Shown here piece after piece: positions 42,651 to 53,304 of a DNA stretch of 64,000 bases. The stretch is taken from assembly GCF_000282595.1 (NCBI RefSeq), contig NZ_AKIZ01000003.1, forward strand, positions 1 through 64,000, written 5' to 3'. Made by a program: the position numbers and the translations under genes. The notes under the pieces were generated by a model. It made no database searches. It was not told where the DNA came from and saw only the letters and a list, made by a program, of their open reading frames with translations. Source of the stretch: Phyllobacterium sp. YR531 (GTDB lineage Bacteria; Pseudomonadota; Alphaproteobacteria; Rhizobiales; Rhizobiaceae). How positions within the stretch are numbered: the first letter of the stretch is position 1; each line of letters starts with the position of its first letter.

Positions 42651-44588
42651 ATGACAGAGCCCCGCATCCATCTCATATTCAAGACCCACCTCGACATTGG
42701 TTTTACAGACCATGCCGAGAAAGTTCGCCGCCAGTATCACGAACGATTCATTCCTCAAGCAATCGAAACAGGCGAGCATTTCTACACAGAAAACCCTGAC
42801 CGACCAAAGTTCATTTGGACAACGGGAGCATGGTTGATCTGGGACTATCTCAACACGGGTTCACCTTTTGAAATAAGAAGACTCGAACAGGCAATTGATC
42901 GCGGATTGATCCGTTGGCATGGCTTGCCTTTCACAACACACTCAGAACTCATGTCGGCAAATCTTTTCAGGGCCGGATTGTCTTACTCGCAGGAACTTGA
43001 TGGTCGCTTCGGAAAACGAACTACCGCGGCAAAGATGACTGATGTGCCCGGCCATACACTGGGCATTGTGCCTCTCCTCGCCGAAGCGGGCATCCGCTTT
43101 CTGCACATAGGTGTCAACACAGCTTCCCCACCACCTGACGTGCCGGACGTTTTTCGTTGGCGTGCACCGAGCGGCGAAGACGTGGTTGTTATGTACCAGC
43201 GATCCTATGGCGAGACTTGTTTTCCCGCTGGCCTCATCGATGGTCTGAGCTTTGCCCATACAAACGATAACATCGGACCACAGAGTGTCTCACAGACCGC
43301 GGAAGCCTATCGTTCGATCCATAAACAACATCCAAAAGCAATTATTCAAGCCTCCACCCTTGATGATTATGGGACCCTTCTTTGGGACATAAAAGACAAC
43401 TTCCCGATTGTTGAAATGGAACTGGGTGACAGCTGGATACATGGCAGTGCCGCAGACCCCATAAAAACGTCAAGGTTTCTCAGGCTTCAAAGCATCTATG
43501 ATGATATGGCCCGTGATGGACTGACAACACAACGACTGACGTTTGGGCGCAAGCTTGCGATGGTTGCCGAGCATACTTGCGGCGTCGATATCAAATCCTA
43601 TCTTCGCGATGAAACCGCGTGGTCCAAGCCTGATTTTGAGACAGCACGTAAAGATGATTTTCGTTTCGTTTACACTGAGGCATCATGGGCCGAGCAACGA
43701 GCTTATCTTGATGATGCACTAACGGAGTTGAACGGAAAAGATAGAACTGCGGCAGATAAAGCGCTCACAGCCTTGTCAACGCCCAAGATTGAAACCTCCA
43801 CCGGCAAGCATTCAACGCTTGAGTTTGATGGCTGGCACATGGAAATTGCTCCGGACACAGGGGACATCATCACAGTCACTGATCCTGGTGGAGTCGTTTT
43901 GTCGGGGCGTTCCGGTTCCTTGATTGCCTATCGATATGAAAGCTATGACGCTGACGACATCAATCGGCATATGGACACCTATCTTACTCATCGAGAAGAG
44001 TGGGCCATTCTCGATCACGACAAACCTGGCCTTGCCCGATCAGGGGCCGCTCTTTCCAAAGTCTTTCTCCCCATTTTGAAAAGTATCGGTTCATCTGGCG
44101 TTGTCATGACAATGCCGGATGAAGCTGTTGAAATGTATGGAGCACCCGCTCAAGTTTCACTGCAATTCTCAATCTGTGAAGGATCATTGAATTTTTGCCT
44201 GAGCCTACATGGCAAGAGCGCAAATCGCATGCCCGAAGCCAGCTTCCTTTCAATTACTCCGGAAGGCTCGGGACAGTGGGAATTGCTTAAAATGGGGCTG
44301 TGGCATAAGTCGGAAAACTTCGCACAGGGTGGGGGCGCGCAACTGCAGGCTGTATCTGCAGTTCGTAGTCATCTCGCCTCCAACCTGTCACTCGTGATTG
44401 AGCCTCTGGACACCCCTCTTGTCGCGCCTCAGAGTTGGGACTTTATGACTTTCTGCAAAACGCTTCCCGATTTCAAAGACGGCATTCGTTTCAATATTCA
44501 CAACAACAAATGGGGGACCAACTTCCCCATGTGGTGGGAAGGTGATTTTTCTGCCCATTTCAAATTGAAGCTATCTGGTGCCAACTAA
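42651..44588 (+). CDS. DUF5054 protein, GH38-like N-terminal domain
   Basis: A 645-residue protein of the DUF5054 group. The N terminus IHLIFKTHLDIGFTD resembles the H-x-D metal/nucleophile motif of GH38 alpha-mannosidases. HGLPFTTHSELM and DVPGHTLGIVPLLAEAG recall later GH38 active-site blocks. The C-terminal 300 residues form a beta-rich region. There is no signal peptide, so it would act on imported sugar in the cytoplasm. I prefer the ATG at 42651; a TTG at 42636 overlapping the lacI stop is the alternative. The activity of DUF5054 is not established to my knowledge. The stop abuts the ureG stop with no gap. Confidence 0.8.
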   Translation: MTEPRIHLIFKTHLDIGFTDHAEKVRRQYHERFIPQAIETGEHFYTENPDRPKFIWTTGAWLIWDYLNTGSPFEIRRLEQAIDRGLIRWHGLPFTTHSELMSANLFRAGLSYSQELDGRFGKRTTAAKMTDVPGHTLGIVPLLAEAGIRFLHIGVNTASPPPDVPDVFRWRAPSGEDVVVMYQRSYGETCFPAGLIDGLSFAHTNDNIGPQSVSQTAEAYRSIHKQHPKAIIQASTLDDYGTLLWDIKDNFPIVEMELGDSWIHGSAADPIKTSRFLRLQSIYDDMARDGLTTQRLTFGRKLAMVAEHTCGVDIKSYLRDETAWSKPDFETARKDDFRFVYTEASWAEQRAYLDDALTELNGKDRTAADKALTALSTPKIETSTGKHSTLEFDGWHMEIAPDTGDIITVTDPGGVVLSGRSGSLIAYRYESYDADDINRHMDTYLTHREEWAILDHDKPGLARSGAALSKVFLPILKSIGSSGVVMTMPDEAVEMYGAPAQVSLQFSICEGSLNFCLSLHGKSANRMPEASFLSITPEGSGQWELLKMGLWHKSENFAQGGGAQLQAVSAVRSHLASNLSLVIEPLDTPLVAPQSWDFMTFCKTLPDFKDGIRFNIHNNKWGTNFPMWWEGDFSAHFKLKLSGAN

Positions 44589-45221
44589 CTAAATTGCGGA
44601 ATCGCGATGCCGCAATCCTCCAGTGGTCTCAATAAATGAGACAACTTCCTGAAGGCCATCGCGTCGCAGCATGTCTGTGAAAACAAACGGCTTTGCCCCG
44701 CGCTGAATCTTGGTATCGCTGGCCATAACATCAAGATCAGCTCCTACATAGGGTGCCAGATCTTTCTTATTGACGATTAAAAGATCAGAGCGGGTAATGC
44801 CCGGACCTCCTTTGCGCGGTATTTTCTCACCTTGGCAAACCGATATCACATAGAGCGTCAAATCTGCGAGGTCTGGTGAGAATGTGGCCGCGAGATTATC
44901 CCCACCGGACTCTATGAAGACGATATCAAGATCAGGATGCAGCTTGTTCATGGCAGCAATCGCCTGCAGATTGATCGTTGCGTCCTCGCGGATCGCCGTA
45001 TGCGGACAGCCACCGGTTTCCACGCCCATAATCCGATCTTCAGGGAGCGCCTGCAGCCTGTTGAGGATCAAGGCGTCTTCCTTGGTGTAAATATCGTTTG
45101 TGACCACAGCCAGCGAATAGCGATCACGCATAGCTTTGCAAAGCATTTCAGTGACGGTTGTCTTGCCCGACCCCACGGGGCCGCCAATACCGACGCGCAG
45201 TGGACCATTTTTGGAAATCAT
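44589..45221 (-). CDS. ureG: Urease accessory GTPase UreG
   Basis: GTPase that powers nickel delivery to urease. The 210-residue protein has P-loop [10 protein letters not shown], the switch segments [13 protein letters not shown] and [18 protein letters not shown], the invariant CPH nickel motif, [15 protein letters not shown], and the base-specificity motif [14 protein letters not shown]. It is the last gene of the urease operon, overlapping ureF by ATGA. Confidence 0.97.
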   Translation of the reverse strand: MISKNGPLRVGIGGPVGSGKTTVTEMLCKAMRDRYSLAVVTNDIYTKEDALILNRLQALPEDRIMGVETGGCPHTAIREDATINLQAIAAMNKLHPDLDIVFIESGGDNLAATFSPDLADLTLYVISVCQGEKIPRKGGPGITRSDLLIVNKKDLAPYVGADLDVMASDTKIQRGAKPFVFTDMLRRDGLQEVVSFIETTGGLRHRDSAI

Positions 45222-45880
45222 GATCTGAAAACCCTGGAATATTGTGTTTCATGACGCATCGCCACGATGTCGGAAATGATGGCACAAGTGCCGAGCTGAT
45301 CTATGGATGATCTGGTCGCCTTCCTTGCGCAAGCTTGTATGCGCTCTTCCAGTTCTGCAAGTATCGCGACACCATCACGCTGCCCTAAAGGAACAAGCCT
45401 CACCGCCCCTTGGATCAGATTTGAAATGAACCCGTGCAGATAAGCACAAAGCCCAGCTTCCAGATCAATACCATGCGCGCCGGCTACAGCACCTACTGCA
45501 ATTGGGCTGGCAACCCGGGCAGGCAGCTTTTCCAAAACAGGGTTAGGCCAAGCCTGCACAGCCGACAAGAACGCTTCGCCTTGCAACATGGTTTCCATGT
45601 GCCTTTCGCGCGATCCGGCAAGTGCTTCAGCCAACTCGGCTAGTACTGCAAAGTCATCTTGAATTTGAGAGCAACGATGGCTTTCCGCAAACAGGATCGC
45701 ATCACTCCACCCGGAGCCTTCTTCAAGAATATCTAAAAGCCAATCCTTCAAACTTTGCTTGTTGCAAATTACACCTTGGTGAATTGCCTGTTCGATGCCG
45801 TGACTATACGAGAAGGCCCCCACCGGAAAGGCCGGCGAGAGCCACGTCATCAAGCGAAGCAATGCTATATTTTCAATCAT
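45218..45880 (-). CDS. ureF: Urease accessory protein UreF
   Basis: Activation-complex scaffold that couples UreG to apo-urease. The 220-residue protein starts at the ATG at 45880 ([33 protein letters not shown]), the classical UreF N terminus. It overlaps the end of ureE by eight bases. An in-frame ATG at 45898 is possible but would lengthen the overlap. The conserved Gly/His-rich first helix and the C-terminal [14 protein letters not shown] are typical. Confidence 0.94.
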   Translation of the reverse strand: MIENIALLRLMTWLSPAFPVGAFSYSHGIEQAIHQGVICNKQSLKDWLLDILEEGSGWSDAILFAESHRCSQIQDDFAVLAELAEALAGSRERHMETMLQGEAFLSAVQAWPNPVLEKLPARVASPIAVGAVAGAHGIDLEAGLCAYLHGFISNLIQGAVRLVPLGQRDGVAILAELEERIQACARKATRSSIDQLGTCAIISDIVAMRHETQYSRVFRS

Positions 45881-46352
45881 GATGGTGGTGCGACTCATGT
45901 GAATGATGATCGTGATCGTGACCATTGTGATAGGCACCCCGCAGTGGCTGAAACTGTGCAGTAATCTCACTCACACGCGCGCCCAATCCCTCCAACATTG
46001 TTTTGATCACATGGTCCTTTAGAATAAGAATTCTTCCCTCTTCCAACTGCGCAGGCAGATGACGATTACCTAAGTGCCAAGCCAGCTCCGTCAGATGCTG
46101 ACGACTTCGTGGCAGCACTTCGTAGAGCGCCTCTTCTGCAGCAATAATCTCCGCCAAGCCACCATCTTCAAGGACCAGAACGTCTCCATGGCCAAAAAGT
46201 ACAGCTTCCGGAAGATCCACCAAAATCTGCTCACCTTTTTGCAAGGTGAGCACCTTGCGGCGCAAGTGTCGTTCATCATGTGCCAGCACTATCGTGTCGA
46301 ATGGAGTCCCGCGAAAATGTCCGGAATGATCGTGACCGATAGCGCGTCTCAT
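45873..46352 (-). CDS. ureE: Urease nickel metallochaperone UreE
   Basis: Nickel chaperone of 159 residues. The peptide-binding-like N domain ([28 protein letters not shown]) is followed by the metal-binding domain with [13 protein letters not shown]. The C terminus is strongly His-rich ([16 protein letters not shown]), as in many UreE proteins that store nickel. Its start overlaps the DinB gene by ATGA, and its end overlaps ureF. Confidence 0.96.
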   Translation of the reverse strand: MRRAIGHDHSGHFRGTPFDTIVLAHDERHLRRKVLTLQKGEQILVDLPEAVLFGHGDVLVLEDGGLAEIIAAEEALYEVLPRSRQHLTELAWHLGNRHLPAQLEEGRILILKDHVIKTMLEGLGARVSEITAQFQPLRGAYHNGHDHDHHSHESHHHHD

Positions 46353-46861
46353 GCTTCAATACTTTCATTGAAATCATCATTCATGCAAAAGAAGAAGTCC
46401 AAAGCTGGCGCATCACCCGTTAATTGGGAAAGCAACGTATGAGCCTGACCACGGTGATGAGTCTGATGATTAAAAATCTGTGTCAGACAACGATCCAAAG
46501 TCGAGGTATATGGCTCTCCATTTATCATGATCCAGCGAAATGGAGCGACAATATCGGCTTCGTTAATAGCCTCGACAACCGCGATAATATGATCATCGAA
46601 TGCAGCACGAACAGCCTGTAATTCATGGAAATTGTCATGCAGAATGACGTCATAGGATGGGAGGGCATAGAGATCACCCGTAAACCGGCCAAACCATAGT
46701 TTGTCGACTGCCAGCAGGTGATTCAAAGTGCCGTGCATCGATTTGAAATAGGCTCGGCGATCCGCGAAATAATCATCCTTGTCCAGTAGACCTGCAGCAT
46801 TGTAAATCTGTCTGTTCGCCCACTGGTTGTAATGCGCCAATCGTAGGAAGTGTTTTTTCAT
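46349..46861 (-). CDS. DinB-family protein inserted in the urease operon
   Basis: A 170-residue four-helix-bundle protein of the DinB/YfiT superfamily. The metal triad fits the His in [19 protein letters not shown] plus the pair in [15 protein letters not shown]. Members act as metal-dependent thiol transferases or have unknown activity. It sits between ureC and ureE, 10 bases from ureC and in ATGA overlap with ureE, so it is an integral operon member. A role linked to metal handling or thiol protection during urease activation is an inference from position. Confidence 0.85.
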   Translation of the reverse strand: MKKHFLRLAHYNQWANRQIYNAAGLLDKDDYFADRRAYFKSMHGTLNHLLAVDKLWFGRFTGDLYALPSYDVILHDNFHELQAVRAAFDDHIIAVVEAINEADIVAPFRWIMINGEPYTSTLDRCLTQIFNHQTHHRGQAHTLLSQLTGDAPALDFFFCMNDDFNESIEA

Positions 46862-46871
46862 TTTATTCTGC

Positions 46872-48584
46872 TCAGAAAAGGAAATAGCGCTGTGTCATTG
46901 GCAGTGTAGTCGCAGGCTCACATGTCAATAGCTCACCGTCTGCCCGAACTTCATAAGTCTCCGGATCAACTTCGACGTGAGGTGTAGCCGAATTGTGAAC
47001 CATAGAAGCTTTGGAAATACCATTTCGCGTATTCTCGACAGCAACCAATTCTTTTTCAACTTCCAGACTCGACCGAAGCCCGTTCTCAACAGCTGCTTTG
47101 CTGACGAATGTTACAGATGAAGCTGGAACATTCTTCCCGAACGCACCAAACATGGGGCGATAATGCACCGGTTGTGGTGTCGGGATCGAAGCATTGGGAT
47201 CGCCCATTGGCGCAGCAGCAATTGTTCCCCCAAGCAAAACAAGGTCAGGTTTGACTCCGAAAAATGCCGGGTTCCATAGAACAAGGTCAGCACGTTTACC
47301 CACCTCAATTGAACCGACATGCTTTGATACGCCCTGTGCGATTGCCGGATTAATGGTGTATTTGGCGATGTAACGCTTCACCCTGAAATTATCATTATCA
47401 CCCTGCTCTTGCGGCAGACTTCCACGCTGGCGTTTCATCTTGTCGGCTGTTTGCCAGGTGCGGATCAAAACTTCACCGACGCGACCCATGGCCTGACTGT
47501 CTGAAGAGATGATCGAGAATGCGCCTATGTCATGCAGAATATCCTCTGCTGCAATTGTCTCTTTGCGAATACGGCTTTCTGCAAATGCAACATCTTCCGG
47601 TATTGATGGCGAAAGATGATGACATACCATCAGCATATCGAGATGCTCCGCGATGGTGTTTCTCGTATAGGGCCGCGTCGGATTGGTAGACGATGGGATT
47701 ACGTTCGGGAGCCCGCAAATTTTGATGATGTCAGGTGCATGTCCACCTCCTGCACCCTCAGTGTGAAAGGCGTGGATGGTGCGCCCTTTGAATGCCGCAA
47801 CAGTGTCTTCCACGAAGCCGCTTTCATTCAAAGTATCAGTGTGGATCATGACTTGCACGTCATACTGATCAGCAACCTTGAGGCAATTATCAATTGCAGC
47901 GGGCGTTGTGCCCCAATCCTCGTGTAATTTTAGCGAGCACGCCCCACCAAGGATCATCTCTTCCAGCGCCGCAGGGCGTGAAGCATTACCCTTACCGGAC
48001 AGGCCTATGTTCATGGGTATCGCGTCAAAAGAGCGGATCATTCTCCCCAGATGCCAAGCCCCCGGGGTACAGGTCGTTGCCAGCGTGCCGTGAGCAGGCC
48101 CCGTACCACCACCAAACATTGTGGTTATGCCTGACATGAGCGCTTCATCAATCTGTTGCGGACAAATGAAATGGATATGGGCGTCCATACCCCCGGCAGT
48201 GAGTATCTTGCCCTCCCCGGCAATGACCTCGGTGCCCGGCCCGATGATAATCGTCACACCAGGCTGGGTGTCCGGATTGCCAGCTTTACCTATGCTGGCA
48301 ATCCGCCCGTCTCGCAAGCCTATATCCGCCTTGAATATACCTGTCGCATCGACAACGAGTGCGTTGGTGATAACTGTATCTACCGCACCATCTGCACGCG
48401 TAATCTGACTTTGGCCCATGCCGTCACGAATGACTTTTCCCCCACCGAACTTCACCTCTTCACCATAGATTGTGAAATCTTTTTCAACCTCGATAAAAAG
48501 GGCTGTGTCGGCCAGCCTCACCTTGTCTCCAACTGTAGGACCGAACATCTGGGCATAGGCAGATCGCGTTATTCTGGCGGGCAT
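46872..48584 (-). CDS. ureC: Urease alpha subunit UreC
   Basis: Catalytic subunit hydrolysing urea to ammonia and carbamate. The 570-residue protein has nickel ligands His136, His138, carbamylated Lys219 (SLKLHEDWG), His248, His274 and Asp362, with flap Cys321-His322 (VCHHLSPS). All are offset by two from the Klebsiella numbering. I start it at the ATG at 48584 ([17 protein letters not shown]), just after the ureB stop; the longer frame overlaps ureB. The enzyme should be active. Confidence 0.98.
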   Translation of the reverse strand: MPARITRSAYAQMFGPTVGDKVRLADTALFIEVEKDFTIYGEEVKFGGGKVIRDGMGQSQITRADGAVDTVITNALVVDATGIFKADIGLRDGRIASIGKAGNPDTQPGVTIIIGPGTEVIAGEGKILTAGGMDAHIHFICPQQIDEALMSGITTMFGGGTGPAHGTLATTCTPGAWHLGRMIRSFDAIPMNIGLSGKGNASRPAALEEMILGGACSLKLHEDWGTTPAAIDNCLKVADQYDVQVMIHTDTLNESGFVEDTVAAFKGRTIHAFHTEGAGGGHAPDIIKICGLPNVIPSSTNPTRPYTRNTIAEHLDMLMVCHHLSPSIPEDVAFAESRIRKETIAAEDILHDIGAFSIISSDSQAMGRVGEVLIRTWQTADKMKRQRGSLPQEQGDNDNFRVKRYIAKYTINPAIAQGVSKHVGSIEVGKRADLVLWNPAFFGVKPDLVLLGGTIAAAPMGDPNASIPTPQPVHYRPMFGAFGKNVPASSVTFVSKAAVENGLRSSLEVEKELVAVENTRNGISKASMVHNSATPHVEVDPETYEVRADGELLTCEPATTLPMTQRYFLF

Positions 48585-48585
48585 A

Positions 48586-48891
48586 TCAAAGCTTTCCCAT
48601 GATTTTCTGTTGGAACCCGTAAACAGTCCTATCGCCACCAAGTGGGATAAGCCTCACATCACGCTCTTGGCCTGGCTCAAACCGAACTGCCGTACCAGCG
48701 GCAATGTCCAGTCGCATACCCCTCGCCTGCTCCCGATCAAAAACCAGACCTTCGTTGGTCTCATGAAAATGATAGTGCGATCCGACCTGTATCGGACGAT
48801 CGCCGGTATTCGCGACTTTCAGGACAATTACAGGAGCTCCGACATTGAGCTCGATATCGCCTGCTACAGTGATGATTTCTCCCGGGATCAT
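48586..48891 (-). CDS. ureB: Urease beta subunit UreB
   Basis: A 101-residue structural subunit with the canonical start [16 protein letters not shown] and the segments [11 protein letters not shown] and [17 protein letters not shown]. It ends one base before ureC. It is separate from UreA, as in other bacterial three-subunit ureases. Confidence 0.97.
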   Translation of the reverse strand: MIPGEIITVAGDIELNVGAPVIVLKVANTGDRPIQVGSHYHFHETNEGLVFDREQARGMRLDIAAGTAVRFEPGQERDVRLIPLGGDRTVYGFQQKIMGKL

Positions 48892-48896
48892 TTTGC

Positions 48897-49475
48897 TTAT
48901 GCCCCAAAGGCCAGCCAGAGACCGGCGAATGCTGTACCAGCTCCCGCTGCCCGGATCATCACCCGGCCACGACCAGCCCCCAACAATGTGCCAAGACCCA
49001 ACCCGACAGCATGCAGGAGGGTCGTAGCCACGGCAAAACCAAGAAGGTAGCTGATCGCCGTTGCTGCACCCATCTCACCACCATGGGCATGGCCATGGAA
49101 CAAGGCAAAAAAGCCGACAAGTAACATTGCTATTGATGTTGGAACCTTGATCGCTACAGCGGCAAACAATCCGATAGCGACAACCGAGGCAAGAATTGTT
49201 GGCTCAACAAACGGCAAGGGTGCACCAGCAATGGCAAAAAAGAAGCCGGCCATCATGGTGCCTACAAATGCCGCTGGTACCAGCCAGAGCGCTCGTCCGC
49301 CCAGCAAAACCGCCCATAATCCGACAGCCACCATAGCCAGAATATGATCCGTTCCGAACATCGGATGAGAAAAACCTGCAGCAAACGAGCCATGTTCCGC
49401 AGGATTAAGGTGAGCGAAGGCTGGTGAAGTTGCGATCAAAACCAAGGGCAAACTTAGAAACAGTGTCTTCTTCAT
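48897..49475 (-). CDS. ureJ: HupE/UreJ family nickel-related membrane protein
   Basis: A 192-residue membrane protein with a signal peptide (1-21) and six predicted helices. The first mature segment [34 protein letters not shown] carries the HP-x5-DH nickel motif, and a second His cluster is [12 protein letters not shown]. It is a predicted secondary nickel permease. Its position between ureA and ureB matches other rhizobial operons and supports a nickel-supply role for urease. Confidence 0.92.
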   Translation of the reverse strand: MKKTLFLSLPLVLIATSPAFAHLNPAEHGSFAAGFSHPMFGTDHILAMVAVGLWAVLLGGRALWLVPAAFVGTMMAGFFFAIAGAPLPFVEPTILASVVAIGLFAAVAIKVPTSIAMLLVGFFALFHGHAHGGEMGAATAISYLLGFAVATTLLHAVGLGLGTLLGAGRGRVMIRAAGAGTAFAGLWLAFGA

Positions 49476-49494
49476 GTTATCTCTCTCAAATTAA

Positions 49495-49797
49495 TTAGCG
49501 AATGGGTTCGTGAACGGTGACGAGCTTGGTACCATCGGGAAAAGTCGCTTCGACTTGCACATCGTGAATCATCTCAGCGATACCTTCCATAACCTGACTG
49601 CGTGTAATCACATGCGCGCCAGCCTCCATAAGATCCGCCACTGAACGGCCATCGCGCGCGCCTTCGACGACAAAGTCAGTTATCAGAGCGATTGCCTCAG
49701 GATGGTTGAGTTTCACACCACGTTCCAGACGGCGTCTTGCCACCATGGCTGCCATGGAAATCAACAATTTATCCTTCTCGCGAGGCAGCAAATTCAT
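49495..49797 (-). CDS. ureA: Urease gamma subunit UreA
   Basis: A 100-residue structural subunit with [39 protein letters not shown], the standard UreA N terminus, and the C-terminal [20 protein letters not shown]. It lies 15 bases after ureD and 19 before ureJ, within the same operon. Confidence 0.97.
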   Translation of the reverse strand: MNLLPREKDKLLISMAAMVARRRLERGVKLNHPEAIALITDFVVEGARDGRSVADLMEAGAHVITRSQVMEGIAEMIHDVQVEATFPDGTKLVTVHEPIR

Positions 49798-49812
49798 CGT
49801 TCAGTTGTCCTT

Positions 49813-50646
49813 CTAAGTTGACCATATTCGTGGCAGCTCGGCCCCACCATTCAACAGGCGTAGTAAGGGAATAAGTCGTTTGCGCAGATGATATGCGTCA
49901 ATGTCCACCATACGAACGAGTAGCTTGCCCATCCATGATGATGCCCCTCCCCGCTCGCCAATGACCAAACGCGCCGGCTCAAGTAATTGCTCGCAGTGAG
50001 GCGAAACCAAGAGCACTGTCGTGACCGCACGGTAGTCACCAAACAACGCGGACCGCTTCAGTGATGAACCTGCATTAGGTCCGATTGCAAAATTTTCTGC
50101 GTGGATCAGTTGGCCTTCCTGACGGACACGCCACTGATCTGAAAACCGCACAGTATCGATTGTTTCACCAAATGCCTTGCGCCCGAAGATGGTGGATTCA
50201 ACCAATAGTGCTTTGGCATCTGCCGCGAGATTTACGTTTAATGATCGCTTGAGATCGGCAGCTTCGAACAGGATGGTTTCTTGGGGTAGCCATGCGACGA
50301 AAGAACCCTTTCCCGCTTCGATATGCGTTGAAACCGTCGCGACTGTACCAGAAACCGCTTTGTAGATTTTCTCGCAGGCTTGGGTCGTTATGTGGGCGTT
50401 GCAGAAATCGCCGAGGACGAAATTCCACTGCATCGCATCACCGCCAGTAAGCCCTCCAGCACTGTTGATCATTACTGCCTCCAGACCGTCTTCCGCAACA
50501 ACCGGAAAGCGCAGTTTTGCGCAGCCTTCTTGAAACAGTTTTGCAATCCGGGTTTTTCCCTCAACTTTCCGAACAGACAGTCGCCCCGTCCCGGACGCTC
50601 GTTGCGCCCGCCCCTGAACAACCAGTGGATAGTCGAGTATATCCAA
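49813..50646 (-). CDS. ureD: Urease accessory protein UreD (UreH)
   Basis: Scaffold that binds apo-urease and conducts nickel with UreF. The 277-residue protein has the family segments LEAVMINSAGGLTGGD, ITTQACEKIYKA, LPQETILFEAADLKRSL and VESTIFGRKAFGE. The start is a TTG at 50646 with GGGGAT eight bases upstream; a nearby ATG is out of frame. It follows urtE by 16 bases, so urea uptake and hydrolysis genes probably share a transcript. Confidence 0.94.
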   Translation of the reverse strand: MDILDYPLVVQGRAQRASGTGRLSVRKVEGKTRIAKLFQEGCAKLRFPVVAEDGLEAVMINSAGGLTGGDAMQWNFVLGDFCNAHITTQACEKIYKAVSGTVATVSTHIEAGKGSFVAWLPQETILFEAADLKRSLNVNLAADAKALLVESTIFGRKAFGETIDTVRFSDQWRVRQEGQLIHAENFAIGPNAGSSLKRSALFGDYRAVTTVLLVSPHCEQLLEPARLVIGERGGASSWMGKLLVRMVDIDAYHLRKRLIPLLRLLNGGAELPRIWST

Positions 50647-50662
50647 ACCATATCCCCAAATT

Positions 50663-51364
50663 TCAGACCGTCAGGTGGCGTCGTGCTGCAGCTGTGTCGA
50701 GTATTTCGGCAGCGCCTTCGGTCACGATCTCGCCCCGGTCCATGATGTAAACATGGTCCGCGAGTTCGCGACAAAAGTCGAGATATTGTTCGACAAGAAG
50801 TATCGCCATTCCAAAAGAATCCCGCAGATAGATAATCGCGCGGCCAATGTCTTTGATTATTGATGGCTGGATGCCCTCAGTCGGCTCATCAAGCACCAAA
50901 ATTTTCGGGCGCATCACCAGCGCACGTCCGATTGCCAACTGCTGCTGTTGCCCGCCGGAAAGGTCACCACCACGACGTGACAACATGGAGCTCAGCACTG
51001 GAAACAGGTTGAATACATCGGAAGGAATGTTACGCTCAGAACGAGGTAATTGAGCATACCCCGTTTCAAGATTCTCCTTCACACTCAGAAGCGGGAATAT
51101 CTCTCGTCCCTGTGGCACATAGCCAATACCACGTTTTGCACGGGCATATGGCGCCATGCCATTCAGCTCGATACCCTCGAATGCGACCTTACCTGCGCTG
51201 ATATTGTGCTGGCCGGTAATAGCCCGCAACAAACTACTTTTCCCGACCCCGTTTCGGCCCAACACACAGGTAATTTTCCCCGCTTCAGCCTGCAACGAAA
51301 CTCCTCGCAATGCCTGTGCCGCGCCGTAATGCAAATTCACCTGTTCAACAGTCAGCATGCTCAT
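50663..51364 (-). CDS. urtE: Urea ABC transporter ATPase UrtE
   Basis: LivF-like ATPase of 233 residues with Walker A GRNGVGKSS, FPLLSVKENLETG, signature LSGGQQQQ, and Walker B ILVLDEPTEGIQPSI. The EGIQPSI segment is typical of UrtE rather than LivF. It overlaps urtD by ATGA. Confidence 0.94.
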   Translation of the reverse strand: MSMLTVEQVNLHYGAAQALRGVSLQAEAGKITCVLGRNGVGKSSLLRAITGQHNISAGKVAFEGIELNGMAPYARAKRGIGYVPQGREIFPLLSVKENLETGYAQLPRSERNIPSDVFNLFPVLSSMLSRRGGDLSGGQQQQLAIGRALVMRPKILVLDEPTEGIQPSIIKDIGRAIIYLRDSFGMAILLVEQYLDFCRELADHVYIMDRGEIVTEGAAEILDTAAARRHLTV

Positions 51365-52113
51365 CTTCCCAGATAGTTTTCGATGACGCGGGGATCATTG
51401 CTTACGAAATCCAGCGAACCTTCCGCAAGCACGGAGCCTTCGGCAAGGCACGTAACTCTCACATCAAGATCGCGAATGAACCCCATGTCATGTTCCACAA
51501 CAACTACCGCTCTGGTCTTTGCTATTTCTTTGAGAAGAATTGCTGTCTCGGCTGTTTCTGCATCTGTCATCCCGGCAACGGGCTCGTCTACCAGCAATAG
51601 CTTGGGTTCTTGTGCCAAAAGCATTCCGATCTCCAGCCATTGCTTTTGACCGTGGCTCAAATTGGCTGCCAGCTCATTCCTGCGTGCCGTCAACCGCACT
51701 GTTTCAAGGATTTCGTCGATACGCGCGCCATCCTCTTTTGGTCGGCTGTAGAACAACGTTGCAAATGTTCCTCGCTTGCGATTAAGGGCCAATTCGAGAT
51801 TGTCCCAAATGGTATGACTCTCGAACACAGTGGGTTTTTGAAACTTCCGCCCTATACCCAACCGGGCAATATCAGCCTCGTCTTTCGTTGTCAGATCGAT
51901 ACTGTCCTCGAAGAACACTTCGCCTTCGTCGGGGCGTGTCTTCCCCGTGATAATATCCATCATTGTTGTCTTGCCAGCGCCGTTCGGACCAATGATCGCC
52001 CTAAGCTCTCCGGGGGCAATTACAAAGGACAAAGCGTTTAATGCCTTGAAGCCATCGAACGATACGGACACATTATCTAAATAAAGCAAACTCCTGGGTT
52101 TGGCTTCAGACAT
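51361..52113 (-). CDS. urtD: Urea ABC transporter ATPase UrtD
   Basis: LivG-like ATPase of 250 residues: Walker A GPNGAGKTT, LGIGRKFQKPTVFESHTIWDNLELAL, signature LSHGQKQWLEIGMLL, and Walker B LLLVDEPVAGMTDAE. The SHGQKQW signature variant is characteristic of UrtD. The start at 52113 lies three bases after the urtC stop. Confidence 0.94.
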   Translation of the reverse strand: MSEAKPRSLLYLDNVSVSFDGFKALNALSFVIAPGELRAIIGPNGAGKTTMMDIITGKTRPDEGEVFFEDSIDLTTKDEADIARLGIGRKFQKPTVFESHTIWDNLELALNRKRGTFATLFYSRPKEDGARIDEILETVRLTARRNELAANLSHGQKQWLEIGMLLAQEPKLLLVDEPVAGMTDAETAETAILLKEIAKTRAVVVVEHDMGFIRDLDVRVTCLAEGSVLAEGSLDFVSNDPRVIENYLGR

Positions 52114-52116
52114 GGT

Positions 52117-53304
52117 TTACTCCGCGGCCAAGGGTTTGAGGGTCACTTCAACGCCTTTTTTAACGTCTTCGGCAGCGTGCAAACGTTCCATTGTCTCCGC
52201 ATTCTTCCGGTCTTTGCCAGACCGCAAAGTTTGCTGAATTGTTCCGACAATGCCCTTTGGCAAAAACAGTGTTGTAGCGATGAAAAGTGCGCCTAACGCA
52301 AACAGCCAGATTTCCGGAAACTGTGCAGTGAATATGCTTTTGCCAAAATTGACGAGGGTTGCTCCGATAACGGGCCCAATGAGTGTTCCCCGGCCTCCTA
52401 CCGCCGTCCAGATCACCACCTCAATGGAATTCGCGGGGGCAAATTCCCCCGGATTGATGATCCCGACTTGCGGTACATAAAGAGCACCTGCAACTCCTGC
52501 CATCATCGCCGAAACCGTGAAGGTCATCAGCTTGTAATTTTCCGGGCGATATCCCAGAAAACGAGTCCTGCTCTCTGCATCACGCAGACCAACAAGCACC
52601 TTACCGAACTTTGACCGGACGATAGCCGAGCAAATAAGTAACGCCATTGCCAGCGCAATTGCAGAAACGGCAAATAGTGATGTTCTCATCCCTTGCGATT
52701 GAATGTTGAAACCGAGAAGATCCTTGAAATCGGTAAGACCGTTATTGCCGCCAAAACCCATCTCATTGCGGAAGAAAGCAAGCAGCAACGCATAGGTCAT
52801 CGCCTGCGTAATAATGGATAAATAGACGCCCGTCACACGCGAGCGGAATGCCAACCAGCCAAATACAAAGGCCAAGACACCGGGAACGGCTAGCACCATA
52901 AGGGCGGCAAACCAGAAGTGGTCGAAACCATACCAAAACCACGGCATTTCTTTCCAGCTTAAAAACACCATGAAGTCTGGCAAAAGCGGATTGCCGTAAA
53001 CGCCACGGGAGCCGATCTGGCGCACCAGATACATACCCATCGCATATCCGCCGAGAGCAAAGAACGCAGCGTGTCCCAGAGACAAAATCCCGCAAAATCC
53101 CCAAACCAGATCAAGTGACAAAGCGAGCAGCGCATAGGTAAGATACTTGCCGAACAGCGAGACTACATAGGTTGGAATGTGGAACATGCTGTCTGCAGGC
53201 ACCAGCAAATTAAGCATCGGCACGATGCAGCCAATCGCCAAAATGATTGCAACAAAAATCAGAATACTTCTGTCGAGTGACTTGAAGAGAAATGCAGTGA
53301 TCAT
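52117..53304 (-). CDS. urtC: Urea ABC transporter permease UrtC
   Basis: LivM-like inner-membrane permease, 395 residues. LDLVWGFCGILSLGHAAFFALGGYAMGMYL and FGGNNGLTDFKDLLGF are UrtC features, and the coupling segment is LVGLRDAESRTRFLGYRPENYKL. It overlaps urtB by four bases. Confidence 0.94.
   Translation of the reverse strand: MITAFLFKSLDRSILIFVAIILAIGCIVPMLNLLVPADSMFHIPTYVVSLFGKYLTYALLALSLDLVWGFCGILSLGHAAFFALGGYAMGMYLVRQIGSRGVYGNPLLPDFMVFLSWKEMPWFWYGFDHFWFAALMVLAVPGVLAFVFGWLAFRSRVTGVYLSIITQAMTYALLLAFFRNEMGFGGNNGLTDFKDLLGFNIQSQGMRTSLFAVSAIALAMALLICSAIVRSKFGKVLVGLRDAESRTRFLGYRPENYKLMTFTVSAMMAGVAGALYVPQVGIINPGEFAPANSIEVVIWTAVGGRGTLIGPVIGATLVNFGKSIFTAQFPEIWLFALGALFIATTLFLPKGIVGTIQQTLRSGKDRKNAETMERLHAAEDVKKGVEVTLKPLAAE

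Noticed and set aside
46872-48641. Longer UreC frame beginning at 48641
   Set aside because: It overlaps ureB and lacks the standard UreC start; the ATG at 48584 matches the family.
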